Origin: Nitratireductor sp.
GTDB taxonomy: Bacteria; Pseudomonadota; Alphaproteobacteria; Rhizobiales; Rhizobiaceae
Direction of reading: 5' to 3'
DNA length: 49,369 bases
NCBI GenBank assembly: GCA_017854535.1
Contig: JAFMHL010000033.1
Span: forward strand, 1 to 49,369
The notes below the pieces were generated by a model. That model worked only from the letters and a program-made list of their open reading frames with translations. It searched no databases and was not told the origin of the DNA. Below, piece by piece: positions 26,386-36,109 of the stretch; within the stretch, counting starts at the first letter, position 1; every line of letters begins with the position of its first letter. The position numbers and the translations under genes are program-made.

Positions 26386-26408
26386 TATCTCTAATTTTGG
26401 ACATTGCC

Positions 26409-29400
26409 ATGTTTGTTTCTCATCCTTCCCTGTCTGCCAAACGTAAATTGCTTCGCGAATTGACCAACAAAGATGAGGCAAGTTCAGTCCGAAAACTGAT
26501 CGCAAGCTTGCCGTTTACCGATGCAGATTTGAAACAAATAACCATTGAGGCTGCTGACACAGTGCGGACAATTCGCTCTGACCATGCTCCGGGCATTATG
26601 GAAAAATTCCTTGCCGAATATGGTTTGAATACGGATGAGGGCATTGCGCTCATGTGTCTGGCAGAGGCCTATTTGCGCACGCCGGACAGCGAGACGTTGG
26701 ACGCGCTGATTTCTGATAAGATTGGTGAGGGCGACTGGGCACGCCATTTGGGAAAAGCCAAATCTTCTCTGGTAAATGCGTCAACCTGGGCGCTGATGCT
26801 TACGGGTAAAGTTTTCCGCTCCATTCCAGCACAAGCCAATGACCTTGCCTCCACCATGCATAATATGGTTCAGCGCTTGGGCGAACCTGTTGCGCGCACT
26901 GCCGTCGGCGAAGCCATGAAAGTGCTGGGCTCACAGTTCGTCTTGGGACGCACCATTGAAGAGGCTTTGAAAAACGCGTCGCCTGAAACCAAAGACGGAT
27001 ATTTACATTCCTTCGATATGCTGGGCGAAGCAGCCCGCACATCACGCGATGCCAAGCGTTATTTCCTGTCATATTCTGATGCTATTTCTGAAATTGCCAA
27101 ACATGCTAAAAAGGAAAATCCCCATCACAATCCTGGAATTTCCGTAAAACTATCTGCGTTGCATCCGCGCTATGAAACCGTAAACCGCGAGCGCGTGATG
27201 AGTGAGTTGGTCCCTCGTGTTACTGCTTTGGCGCTTCATGCCAAGGCTGGTAATATTCCCCTGGCCATCGATGCAGAAGAGGCAGATCGTCTTGATCTTT
27301 CTCTAGATGTGATTGAAGCGGTTTTGAGTAATTCCGATCTTAAAGGCTGGAGCGGTTTTGGTGTAGTGGTTCAAGCTTATTCCAAGCGTTGTCCGGTGGT
27401 TCTCGATTGGCTCTACGCATTATGTGGTCAAATTGATCGCAAGATTTCCGTTCGCCTTGTTAAAGGCGCTTACTGGGATGCGGAGATTAAAAACGCGCAA
27501 GTTCAAGGTTTGAGCGGATATCCGGTTTTCACTCGAAAGGAAGCAACGGACATTTCCTATCTAGCCAATGCTAAAAAACTGCTGGATATGACCGACCGCA
27601 TATATCCGCAATTTGCTACCCACAACGCTCACACGGTTGTTGCGATTGAGCAAATGGCCCCAGACAATGTGGAGTGTGAATTTCAGCGGCTTCACGGCAT
27701 GGGCGATGCTCTCCATGAAATCCGCCGTAATGTTGATAAACGCCAGCGCCGCATTTATGCCCCTGTAGGCGTGCATCAGGATCTTTTGGCTTATCTCGTG
27801 CGCAGGCTATTGGAAAACGGCGCGAACTCATCTTTCGTCAATCAGGTGCTGGATAGCGCTATCGCACCAGAAGAAATCGCTGCCGATCCGGTTTCAAAAT
27901 TGAGAACCAAGAAAACCATTCCCCATGTCAATATTCCGTTGCCAGCGGAAATCTTTTCGGACCGTAAGAATTCACGTGGCTGGAACATTAATGATCCTGT
28001 TGCCCTTGAGGCTCTTTCCAATGACATGGAAACCTATCGCAAAACCAAATGGAAATTTGGCAAAGGCAGCACAGTTACCAACCCCAGCCTCCATAGTGAT
28101 ATAGTTGGCAGCTTTAAGACAGCTACAAAAGCTGAAGCCGAAAAGGCAGTGACAAAATCTGCCAATGCATTTGGACCATGGTCAAAAGCATCAGCCAATG
28201 ATCGCGTGAAAATTCTGAACAAAACAGCCGATCTTTACGAGGAAAACCATGCTGAATTGATGGCGATTGTCGTGCGTGAAGCTGGTAAGACGCGTTTGGA
28301 TGCCATTGCTGAAATCCGCGAAGCCGTGGATTTTCTGCGTTACTATGCAGCTGAAAGTAAGAAGGGTGAAAAACGCACCCCTGTTGGACCGATTGTTTGC
28401 ATTTCTCCGTGGAACTTTCCTTGTGCTATTTTCACAGGCCAGATCGCCGGGGCGCTTTCAGCGGGCAATACCGTTGTTGCAAAACCTGCAGAACAAACCC
28501 CGCTTATTGCTGAATTTCTAACGAATTTGTTTCACAAAGCTGGCTTACCAAAAGATGCATTGATTTTGGTTCAGGGTGATGGTGCAGAAGTTGGTCCGCC
28601 ATTGACTGGTTCGTCTCAAATGGCTGGTGTCGCATTTACAGGCTCGACTGAAACCGCCCGCTACATTGATTTGTCTATGGCAAAAGGCAATCCGAATGCT
28701 GCTTTGATCGCGGAAACAGGCGGCCTTAATGCCATGATCGTTGATTCCACCGCGCTGCCGGAACAAGCCGTTCGGGACATTGTGGCTTCTGCATTCCAAA
28801 GTGCGGGACAGCGCTGCTCTGCCTTACGGGTTTTGTTTATTCAAAAAGATGTTGCGCCGCATATATTGGAAATGCTGAAAGGCGCTACAGAAGAATTGCA
28901 GATTGGCGACCCCTGGGACCCTGCTACAGATGTTGGTCCTGTGATCGACGAAGATGCCCGCCAGATGATACATGCCCATAGCGAAAAGCTCAAAGCGCAG
29001 GGTCGCTTGCTCTTCGAAATGCCTTTACCGGATACTTGTAAGAACGGAACATTTGTTGCGCCTATCGCATTTCGGTTGAACTCTATCAGCGAATTGGAAC
29101 GTGAGATATTTGGCCCTGTGCTGCATGTGATCGAGTTTGACGGCGAGAAGATCGGCGATGTGGTCAAATCTATCAACGCCACTGGCTATGGCCTGACCTT
29201 TGGTATTCATTCACGCATCGATACGCGCGTCGACAAGATTTGCGAAACTGCCGAAATAGGTAATATCTATGTGAACCGTAACCAGATTGGCGCTGTTGTC
29301 GGTGTTCAACCCTTTGGCGGCGAAGGCCTTTCAGGTACGGGGCCGAAGGCGGGAGGGCCGCTTTATGCCAAACGCTTTACCCATGCGGCTTCCCCTGATC

Positions 29401-29801
29401 TACCGAAAGTCAGCGTGGTTCGTATGCCTGGGCCAACGGGCGAGGAAAATACATGGTCGCTCATCCCGCGCGGACTGGTTGCTTGCCTTGGACCTGACGC
29501 TGCAGATATTACCCAGCAGACACAAATGGCAAAAGCTGCTGGCAACAAGGTGGTGACATTGGCCGATCACGATGGGTCCATGGATGCGGTGCTTAACCTG
29601 CCGGAACTTTCCATTGTGCTGTTTGAAAACACAGGTCAGCCGCTGGCATCGATCCGCGAAACACTTGCCGCTCGCAAAGGCAAACGCGTCTTAGTGATCG
29701 ACCCGACAAAGAACCCAGAAATGCTCTTTGCCGAAAAAGCTATCAGCGAAGACACCACTGCTTCCGGCGGCAATGCTAGCCTGCTGGCAAGTGTTGGGTA
29801 G
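26409..29801 (+). CDS. putA: Bifunctional proline dehydrogenase / L-glutamate gamma-semialdehyde dehydrogenase
   Basis: This 1130-residue protein oxidises proline to P5C (FAD) and then to glutamate (NAD+) with channelling between sites. The proline dehydrogenase half carries IDAEEADRLDLSLD (about 287-300), RLVKGAYWDAEI (349-360) and ENGANSSFVNQ (469-479). The aldehyde dehydrogenase half carries PWNFPCAIFTGQIAGAL (667-683), FTGSTETARYI, Glu769 in AETGG and the catalytic Cys803 in AGQRCSAL. There is no N-terminal ribbon-helix-helix DNA-binding domain, so this PutA is not its own repressor; that role likely falls to the divergent Lrp-type gene. I chose the ATG at 26409 over the TTG at 26397. Confidence 0.95.
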   Translation: MFVSHPSLSAKRKLLRELTNKDEASSVRKLIASLPFTDADLKQITIEAADTVRTIRSDHAPGIMEKFLAEYGLNTDEGIALMCLAEAYLRTPDSETLDALISDKIGEGDWARHLGKAKSSLVNASTWALMLTGKVFRSIPAQANDLASTMHNMVQRLGEPVARTAVGEAMKVLGSQFVLGRTIEEALKNASPETKDGYLHSFDMLGEAARTSRDAKRYFLSYSDAISEIAKHAKKENPHHNPGISVKLSALHPRYETVNRERVMSELVPRVTALALHAKAGNIPLAIDAEEADRLDLSLDVIEAVLSNSDLKGWSGFGVVVQAYSKRCPVVLDWLYALCGQIDRKISVRLVKGAYWDAEIKNAQVQGLSGYPVFTRKEATDISYLANAKKLLDMTDRIYPQFATHNAHTVVAIEQMAPDNVECEFQRLHGMGDALHEIRRNVDKRQRRIYAPVGVHQDLLAYLVRRLLENGANSSFVNQVLDSAIAPEEIAADPVSKLRTKKTIPHVNIPLPAEIFSDRKNSRGWNINDPVALEALSNDMETYRKTKWKFGKGSTVTNPSLHSDIVGSFKTATKAEAEKAVTKSANAFGPWSKASANDRVKILNKTADLYEENHAELMAIVVREAGKTRLDAIAEIREAVDFLRYYAAESKKGEKRTPVGPIVCISPWNFPCAIFTGQIAGALSAGNTVVAKPAEQTPLIAEFLTNLFHKAGLPKDALILVQGDGAEVGPPLTGSSQMAGVAFTGSTETARYIDLSMAKGNPNAALIAETGGLNAMIVDSTALPEQAVRDIVASAFQSAGQRCSALRVLFIQKDVAPHILEMLKGATEELQIGDPWDPATDVGPVIDEDARQMIHAHSEKLKAQGRLLFEMPLPDTCKNGTFVAPIAFRLNSISELEREIFGPVLHVIEFDGEKIGDVVKSINATGYGLTFGIHSRIDTRVDKICETAEIGNIYVNRNQIGAVVGVQPFGGEGLSGTGPKAGGPLYAKRFTHAASPDLPKVSVVRMPGPTGEENTWSLIPRGLVACLGPDAADITQQTQMAKAAGNKVVTLADHDGSMDAVLNLPELSIVLFENTGQPLASIRETLAARKGKRVLVIDPTKNPEMLFAEKAISEDTTASGGNASLLASVG

Positions 29802-29970
29802 TTGATGTTATTAAAAATAGAATAAATGCTGATGTTAGAGGTAGGTCCGCTGGTAGCCCTGCCAAGGCGTTGGGTTTTTCACGAATGACAATCACTTCTC
29901 GATCCAAAGCAGTCGTTCAAAAAAGGCATTTTTGGTTTTAGATGATTTCACAGCAGTGATTTGTAAGGCT

Positions 29971-30016
29971 AAAAAAAATCTTACATAGTGCAACGTTCTT
30001 GCACTATGTTTTTTTT
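29971..30016. terminator. Bidirectional rho-independent terminator
   Basis: ACATAGTGCAA (29983-29993) pairs perfectly with TTGCACTATGT (29999-30009) around CGTTC. A T-run follows on + (30010-30016), and an A-run precedes at 29971-29978, giving a T-run on the minus strand. It serves both putA (+) and the convergent IlvD/Edd-family gene (-). The bases 29802-29970 hold no gene I can see. Confidence 0.9.
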
Positions 30017-30030
30017 AAAGCGAACCAAGC

Positions 30031-31905
30031 CTAGGTTTTAAACTCTTTAGTGCAATCTGGTCGCGTCTTATTTGACGGAACAAAGCCAGAAGGCCGCGCG
30101 TCGCGCGGCTCCCTGACCCAAACTTCACCGTTTGGATGAATGCCACCGCCCCTGGATGCAGGAACTGCGGAATGGCGCGCACGATGTAAAAGACGCGTGT
30201 CTGCAACCCCACAAGCTGGATGGACCCCACCATTATCCGCAGTTTCTTTTTCCCATTTTGCTTTACGAACCGCAAATGTGTCTGGGTCCTTAAGCTCAGT
30301 GCAAGTCAATTCGTCTGTATTCAGGTCTGCGATAATTTCATCTCCGTCTTCAATTAACGCAATTGGGCCACCAAGAGCGGCCTCGGGACCCACATGTCCG
30401 ATTACAAGTCCAACGGACCCCCCCGAAAAACGAGCATCGGTCATCAAGCCGATTACAATGCCTTTCGCGCGACAAAGAGCGGTAATACGTGCTGTTGGAT
30501 CTAACATCTCCGGCATGCCGGGTGAGCCAGTTGGTCCTTCGTAACGCACAATGACCATATCGCTATTTTCAAAGCTGTCCGGCGTTTTATCGAGCGCTTC
30601 CAAAAGATCATTCTGACCATTGAAAATGCGCGCTCTACCACAAAACCTATTGTCCCCCAGTCCGCCTTCGACACCCGCTAGTTTCAAAATCGCTGAAAAA
30701 TCAGGTGATAAATTGCCGCTCAATAGGCGCAATCCGCCCGTTGGCTTGTAAGGATTTGCAACCGAATAAACCACGTCACCATCCGGTTTTGGTGGGTTTA
30801 GGCGATCAACTTGTTCACTTAGCGTTTCACCAGTGCACGTCATGACATCGCCATTCAGCAATCCCATTTCAAGTAATTCGCGGACAATCACTTGGACACC
30901 GCCAATGGCATCTATATCGACCATGGAGTATTTGCCATAAGGACGCGCGTTGGTTAGGACCGGCACCACATATTGCGAAAGGTGATTGAACTCTTCCGGC
31001 GTCATGACGTCTTTCCAAAAATTCTCAAATCCTGCGGCTCGTGCTATCTCAGGCACGTGTAATACCACATTGGTAGATCCACCGATCGCCAGTGCAACAA
31101 TCAAGGCATTTCGCAATGAGTCCCGAACAACGATATCACGAGGTTTTAAATCCGACTCGATCATTTGAGCTAAGTAACCAACCAATTCATCTGGAAATTC
31201 ATTGAGACGTTTAGGGTCATCGGAAGCCGGAGCGACCATGTGTAATGGTTGCATACCTGCGACGCCAATAAATGTTTGCATTGTGTTGTATGTGAACATA
31301 CCGCCACAACTACCGATCCCGGGGCATGCATGACACGCAATATGGTGACGATGTTCTGGATCAGGATGCCCCGCGACCTCGTAAGCACTGACAATATCGA
31401 GTGCGCCGCCAGTTTTGGGATCGATTCCCGGATGGATTGGACCATCGGACATGATGATTGCTGGTTCATTATGCTCGAGCAATGCGGCCAGCGTTCCTAC
31501 AGGCGGCTTGTCACATGCGACAACAGCAATTGTGCCGGCCAGACCGCTTGCTTCAAGATGTTCGCAAAGCGCATCATTGGTAACTTCGCGGCCAATAAGG
31601 GAATAGCGCATTTCGCGCGTTCCGTTTCGAATGCCGTCTGAAGTGGCGATTGTATATTGAGGTTCAACAAGACGTAATTTCAGTTGCCCAGGCTCAGTTC
31701 CAATCCGATCCCGAAGTCGTGCATGAATTGCATCGACTTTCGCCGTAACGCCCAAATAGCACTGGCTATCGCCTTTAGTGCCCACCACTCCAACAGAGGG
31801 TTCATGTATCAAATCCGGGCTGGTTCCAAGTTCTTTTGCCATGCCAATGCTTTGGGCCGCACGCCCAGGGTGGCGATCAATAAGAACAAATTTAGATTTT
31901 TTCAT
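30031..31905 (-). CDS. IlvD/Edd-family dehydratase
   Basis: This is an iron-sulfur dehydratase of 624 residues. Candidate cluster ligands are Cys49 (GDSQC), Cys131 (CDK) and Cys200 (GIGSCGGMFTYNTMQ). Also visible are the IGGSTNVVLH segment and the catalytic-region serine in DARFSGGSVG. The family removes water from 2,3-dihydroxy acids: dihydroxyvalerate (IlvD), 6-phosphogluconate (Edd) or free sugar acids. The CDKPPVG segment differs from CDKxxPG of canonical IlvD, and the C-terminus has an unusual basic stretch (HRARHSAVPASRGGG). An amino-acid biosynthetic or sugar-acid role is undecided; the lone position favours a sugar-acid type. The ATG follows AAGGAA. Confidence 0.85.
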   Translation of the reverse strand: MKKSKFVLIDRHPGRAAQSIGMAKELGTSPDLIHEPSVGVVGTKGDSQCYLGVTAKVDAIHARLRDRIGTEPGQLKLRLVEPQYTIATSDGIRNGTREMRYSLIGREVTNDALCEHLEASGLAGTIAVVACDKPPVGTLAALLEHNEPAIIMSDGPIHPGIDPKTGGALDIVSAYEVAGHPDPEHRHHIACHACPGIGSCGGMFTYNTMQTFIGVAGMQPLHMVAPASDDPKRLNEFPDELVGYLAQMIESDLKPRDIVVRDSLRNALIVALAIGGSTNVVLHVPEIARAAGFENFWKDVMTPEEFNHLSQYVVPVLTNARPYGKYSMVDIDAIGGVQVIVRELLEMGLLNGDVMTCTGETLSEQVDRLNPPKPDGDVVYSVANPYKPTGGLRLLSGNLSPDFSAILKLAGVEGGLGDNRFCGRARIFNGQNDLLEALDKTPDSFENSDMVIVRYEGPTGSPGMPEMLDPTARITALCRAKGIVIGLMTDARFSGGSVGLVIGHVGPEAALGGPIALIEDGDEIIADLNTDELTCTELKDPDTFAVRKAKWEKETADNGGVHPACGVADTRLLHRARHSAVPASRGGGIHPNGEVWVREPRDARPSGFVPSNKTRPDCTKEFKT

Positions 31906-31946
31906 AGGAATTCCTTAACGTGAAAGAACGCACGAAACATGGAAAA

Positions 31947-31998
31947 GTTTAAGTGTTAATCCTAACAGTTAAACGGGAATCTCAAGTTTGAAAGCGCT
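31947..31998. promoter_or_regulatory. Operator-like palindromes upstream of the IlvD/Edd-family gene
   Basis: GTTTAAGTGTTA (31947-31958) and TAACAGTTAAAC (31963-31974) are 12-base inverted arms with one mismatch around ATCC. They end 42 bases before the dehydratase ATG. A second element at 31989-31998, TGAAAGCGCT, matches one side of the TGAAAGCGCTTTCA-type site bound by LacI-family regulators. No regulator gene is adjacent. The rest of the 294-base gap to 32199 shows no gene. Confidence 0.45.
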
Positions 31999-32199
31999 CC
32001 GGCAGCTTATTGAAGCCCATTAGTGCATTCAAGTAATTTTTGTGCATCTCATGAACCTGTCGCCTTTTTTCAATCTGAAAGGGTAAGCAAACGGTCATCT
32101 TCAGCCTTCAATACCATTTGAGAACAAAAGCCGTTTTGTCCGCAATCCTGCCTTTCGATTTCCAAATCTTACAATGTTGTTTCAGTTAAAATCTCATCT

Positions 32200-33570
32200 C
32201 TACCCCAACACTTCTTTTACTGAATCTGCGGTAACTGAGACCACGATATCTGCCTCTTCTTTCGTTAGGCAAAGGGGTGGGGCGAAGCCGAGGATATCGC
32301 CTTGTGGCATGGCGCGGGCGATCACATTGCGTTTTGCCATAGCAGAAACAATCATTGCGCTCGTCTTTTTAGACGGGTCCAGGAATATGCGATCATCGCG
32401 GTCTTCAACCAGTTCAACGGCGCAAAGCATGCCTTGACCTCGAATGTCCCCCACATGGGCGTGGTCGCCAAGGGCCGCTCTCATTTGAGTGTTGAGATAG
32501 TCACCGCTTACAGTTGCGTTTTCAACCAGTCCCAGACTGTCGATCAATTTTAAATTGGCAACGCCTGCCGCTGCGCCGATAGGGTGGGCCGAGTAGGTCC
32601 AGCCATGACCAAGCGGACCGTTTTCATCCGTGCCTTTTTCCAAAACGCTCCACACTTTTTCAGAAACGATCGAGCCGGATAGTGGCGCGTAGGCTGAGGT
32701 TAGTCCTTTTGCGATGGTCATGAAATCCGGTTCGATACCGTAATGGTCTGAACCAAACATGGTTCCAAGGCGGCCAAAGCCGGTAATGACTTCATCGACA
32801 ATCAAAAGGATGTCGTGTTTTTTGAGAACTTTTTGTATCGCTTCCCAATAGCGTGCTGGAGGTGGTGTGATCCCGCCCGTGCCAAGCACAGGCTCGCCGA
32901 TAAACGCAGCTATCGTGTCAGGACCTTCAAGCTGTATCAACGCTTCCAAATCGTCCACGCAATGCTGCAAAAAGCCTGCTTCATCCAAAGACAAATCCGC
33001 ACGGCGGAAGAAATCTGGAGCAACTGTGTGATGCACACCGGGTAGCGGCAAATCAAATTTTTTGTGAAACAGTTCAAGTCCGGTTAGCGATCCGCTCATT
33101 AATCCAGAACCGTGATAACCACGCCAGCGTGAGATGATCTTCTTCTTTTCAGGGCGACCAAGTATATTATTGTAATACCAGACCAGTTTGATGATGGTTT
33201 CATTCGCATCAGAACCACCGAGGCCAAAATAGACCTTCGACATGTTTTTCGGAGCGCGTTCCATCACCATTTGAGAAAGGGTGATCGAAGCTTCTGTGCC
33301 GTGCCCTACATAAGCATGGTAGTACGCAAGTTCCCTGGCTTGCTTGGCGATAGCATCGGTGATTTCTTTGCGGCCATAACCAACATTGACACAATATAAT
33401 CCGCCAAAGGCGTCGAGATAACGCTTGCCGTCACGGTCTTCAATATAAACGCCATCTGCACCAGTGATGATGCGATTAGGACTTTCGCCGCGCGCATGTT
33501 GAGCAAGATGGGTCGAAGGATGGAAGAAGTTTTCACGATCCCATTTATCTAAGGTGTCATTGTGCAACAT
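32200..33570 (-). CDS. Class III (omega-amino acid type) PLP aminotransferase
   Basis: This is a PLP enzyme of 455 residues. Asp259 (VDEVITGFGR) should contact the pyridine nitrogen and Lys288 (IAKGLTSAYAPL) the cofactor aldehyde. The N-terminal DRENFFHPSTHLAQHARGE and the YYHAYVGHGTEAS segment place it among omega-amino acid or diamine:pyruvate-type transaminases; the specific amine donor (beta-alanine, taurine, putrescine, aromatic amine) is not clear. I chose the ATG at 33570, where homology begins, over one at 33612; the ribosome site is weak (AGAGAAAG). It is the last gene of a minus-strand series of amino-acid enzymes, 147 bases after the serine dehydratase. Confidence 0.88.
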   Translation of the reverse strand: MLHNDTLDKWDRENFFHPSTHLAQHARGESPNRIITGADGVYIEDRDGKRYLDAFGGLYCVNVGYGRKEITDAIAKQARELAYYHAYVGHGTEASITLSQMVMERAPKNMSKVYFGLGGSDANETIIKLVWYYNNILGRPEKKKIISRWRGYHGSGLMSGSLTGLELFHKKFDLPLPGVHHTVAPDFFRRADLSLDEAGFLQHCVDDLEALIQLEGPDTIAAFIGEPVLGTGGITPPPARYWEAIQKVLKKHDILLIVDEVITGFGRLGTMFGSDHYGIEPDFMTIAKGLTSAYAPLSGSIVSEKVWSVLEKGTDENGPLGHGWTYSAHPIGAAAGVANLKLIDSLGLVENATVSGDYLNTQMRAALGDHAHVGDIRGQGMLCAVELVEDRDDRIFLDPSKKTSAMIVSAMAKRNVIARAMPQGDILGFAPPLCLTKEEADIVVSVTADSVKEVLG

Positions 33571-33717
33571 GATCTGGCTTTCTCTTTTTTGTGAGAGGGT
33601 ATACCCATGCATAGCAAATTACCGCGATGCTTCAAGGCATGCTATCATTTAAAATAGCTAGGCTCTCGATATTCGCTAAGCAGATGGTCTGCCGTCTAAC
33701 GGAGGCGCGGCGTTTGC

Positions 33718-35118
33718 CTAGCAGGCAACCACATTAACCGCCAAGCCACCTTCAGACGTTTCTTTATACCGCTCGTTCATATCCAAACCAGTCTGGCGCA
33801 TGGTTTCGATACAGGCATCCAGAGGTACGAAATGTGTGCCATCACCTTTAAGTGCCAGCGAGGCTGCCGTAACAGCTTTGACAGCGCCCAATGCATTGCG
33901 CTCTATGCAGGGTACTTGAACCAGCCCGCCCACAGGATCACAAGTCATGCCCAGATGATGCTCCAGCGCAATCTCTGCTGCGTTCTCTACCTGCATCGGT
34001 GTGCCGCCCATCACTTGCGCAAGACCTGCCGCGGCCATAGCAGAGGCAGAGCCCACTTCGCCTTGACAGCCAACTTCAGCACCAGAGATGGAGGCATTGT
34101 GTTTGATAATCCCGCCAATCGCCGCCGAAGTCAGCAAAAAGTCGCGAATGCCTTTAAGATCTGCATCTTCGTGGAAGCGCATATAGTATCGCATGACAGC
34201 AGGCACCACACCTGCAGCGCCATTTGTGGGGGATGTCACAACTTTCCCCCCAACGGCATTTTCTTCATTGACGGCCATGGCGAAGACAGCCAACCAGTCA
34301 TTGGCGAGTAGCGGATTACGGCGGTTTGATTTCCACTCCTCTTGCAGTTTGTCAAATATATCTTTAGCGCGACGTTTCACCTTCAGCCCGCCGGGCATAA
34401 TACCAGAGTTAGAAATGCCTCGGTCTATGCAACGATCCATGGCGCCCCATATCTGGTCCAGTTTCTGGTCTAACAAGTCACGTGGGATCGACATTTCTTC
34501 ATTGGCGCGTTTCATCGCTGCAATAGAAAGGCCAGAGTTCTTGGCCATTTCAAGCATCTCTTTTGCATTGCGAAACGGATATGGCACGCCCGATTCCACT
34601 GGCGCTTTCTTGGCGCTTTGCATGGCGTTCAGTTCGTTCTCATCGACAACAAATCCGCCCCCGATAGAATAGTAAATCCGTTTCAGCATCAAACGGTCGA
34701 GATTATCGAAGGCTTGAAACATCATGCCATTGGCATGGCCGGTCAGGGCCATTTTTTTATCCATCACAAGATTGATCGCTGGATCAAATTGATAGTTCGG
34801 ATGGCCTTCCGGCGTTACGCGCTTGTTGGTTTTTACAGCGTCTACAATGCCATCCATTTGGTCAGGATCGATGCCATCAGGCAAATAGCCTGCAAGTCCC
34901 AAAATGATAGCGCGATCGCTGGCATGGCCAATGCCCGTATAGGCAAGTGACCCGTGAAGCGAGACGTGGAGTTTGGCTACTTCGACACCTTGGGGGCGTG
35001 GCCAATCGCCATTCTTGATTTTATCGAGAAACCTCGCCGCAGCGCTCATCGGTCCCATCGTATGAGAACTGGAGGGGCCAATACCGATTTTATAAATATC
35101 AAAGACCGAAAGAAACAT
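33718..35118 (-). CDS. sdaA: L-serine ammonia-lyase, single-chain iron-sulfur type
   Basis: This enzyme of 466 residues converts L-serine to pyruvate and ammonia. The N-terminal beta domain starts FDIYKIGIGPSSSHTMGPM. The C-terminal alpha domain holds the cysteine motifs GCQGEVGSASAMAAAGL, CDPVGGLVQVPCIERN and the terminal VVAC, the Cys expected to gate the active site in this family. The ATG at 35118 follows GGTGG; a TTG nine bases earlier is less likely. It sits 123 bases after the D-amino-acid transaminase. Together with glycine and D-amino-acid genes nearby it fits a glycine/serine/alanine catabolic neighbourhood feeding pyruvate. Confidence 0.93.
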   Translation of the reverse strand: MFLSVFDIYKIGIGPSSSHTMGPMSAAARFLDKIKNGDWPRPQGVEVAKLHVSLHGSLAYTGIGHASDRAIILGLAGYLPDGIDPDQMDGIVDAVKTNKRVTPEGHPNYQFDPAINLVMDKKMALTGHANGMMFQAFDNLDRLMLKRIYYSIGGGFVVDENELNAMQSAKKAPVESGVPYPFRNAKEMLEMAKNSGLSIAAMKRANEEMSIPRDLLDQKLDQIWGAMDRCIDRGISNSGIMPGGLKVKRRAKDIFDKLQEEWKSNRRNPLLANDWLAVFAMAVNEENAVGGKVVTSPTNGAAGVVPAVMRYYMRFHEDADLKGIRDFLLTSAAIGGIIKHNASISGAEVGCQGEVGSASAMAAAGLAQVMGGTPMQVENAAEIALEHHLGMTCDPVGGLVQVPCIERNALGAVKAVTAASLALKGDGTHFVPLDACIETMRQTGLDMNERYKETSEGGLAVNVVAC

Positions 35119-35241
35119 AATTGCCACCGCTGTTTAAGATAGCTGCAATCTATTGCTTTGTCGCTGTGTGGATTAGTCCAAAACCGCCATGAAATTTATA
35201 GAATCCACGTGCCTGTTAAAGCAGCATCAGTAATCAACAAA

Positions 35242-36090
35242 TTAAAGATTTTTTGCTTCAGCCAAATAGATCGAACGCAGTTTCTTGGTCAGTTCGCCCG
35301 GCTTGCCGTCTGCAATCTCAACGCCATCAATTTTGACAACAGGCATGACAAAGGTCGTCGCACTTGAAACGAAAGCCTCACGCGCATGCTTTACCTCTTC
35401 AACCGTAAACGGGCGTTCTTCGATCTTTAATTGATGCAGTTCTGCAAGTTTGATGATGGAGTGCCGCGTAATGCCATGGAGAATTTCATGGGAAAGTTGG
35501 CGCGTAACAATCGTTCCGTCCTGTAAAATGATCCAGGCATTGTTTGAGCTGCCTTCGGTCACGAACCCGTCTTCTACCAGCCAGGCATCATCAGCGCCCT
35601 TGTTCTTAGCCTCGGTCTTTGCAAGAGAAGGGTAGAGCAATTGCAAGGTCTTGATATCACGTCGTTCCCAACGAAGATCAGGCATGGTGATCACCGAAAG
35701 GCCTTTTTCAGCAGCAGGATTTTTGGACAGGTTCATCACCTGAGTGAACATAACCAGAGACGATTTCGCATCTTTGGGGAAATAGAAGTCCCGATCTTTC
35801 GACGTTCTGGTTACCTGAAAATAGACCATACCTTCGCTAAGGTCATTAAGACGAACCAGTTCCAGTTCAGCCGCTTCAATTTCTTCAAGCGAACAGGGCA
35901 ATGCCATGGATATTTCATTCAGTGAGCGTTGCAGCCGAGCAAGATGCGCGGCGTTATCAATCAGTTTGCCATCAAGTACAGAGCAAACTTCATAGACGCC
36001 GTCAGCAAAAAGAAATCCGCGATCAAAGACGGATATTTTTGCTTCTTCTTCTGGCACATAATCGCCGTTTACATAAACTGTTCTGCTCAT
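35242..36090 (-). CDS. dat: D-amino-acid transaminase (class IV PLP)
   Basis: This is a fold-type IV aminotransferase of 282 residues. Lys147 in RRDIKTLQLLYPSLAKTEA is the PLP-binding lysine and the N-terminal SVFDRGFLFADGVYEV is the family signature. EGSSNNAWI and a terminal TSATTFVMPVV-type segment follow. The DIK-plus-LLYP pattern and the 282-residue length fit D-amino-acid transaminase (D-Ala/2-oxoglutarate to pyruvate/D-Glu) better than IlvE, but class IV specificity is hard to settle by eye. It lies 19 bases after pyrC and upstream of sdaA on the same strand. Confidence 0.88.
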   Translation of the reverse strand: MSRTVYVNGDYVPEEEAKISVFDRGFLFADGVYEVCSVLDGKLIDNAAHLARLQRSLNEISMALPCSLEEIEAAELELVRLNDLSEGMVYFQVTRTSKDRDFYFPKDAKSSLVMFTQVMNLSKNPAAEKGLSVITMPDLRWERRDIKTLQLLYPSLAKTEAKNKGADDAWLVEDGFVTEGSSNNAWIILQDGTIVTRQLSHEILHGITRHSIIKLAELHQLKIEERPFTVEEVKHAREAFVSSATTFVMPVVKIDGVEIADGKPGELTKKLRSIYLAEAKNL

Positions 36091-36109
36091 GGTTTTCTTT
36101 CTAATAGAA

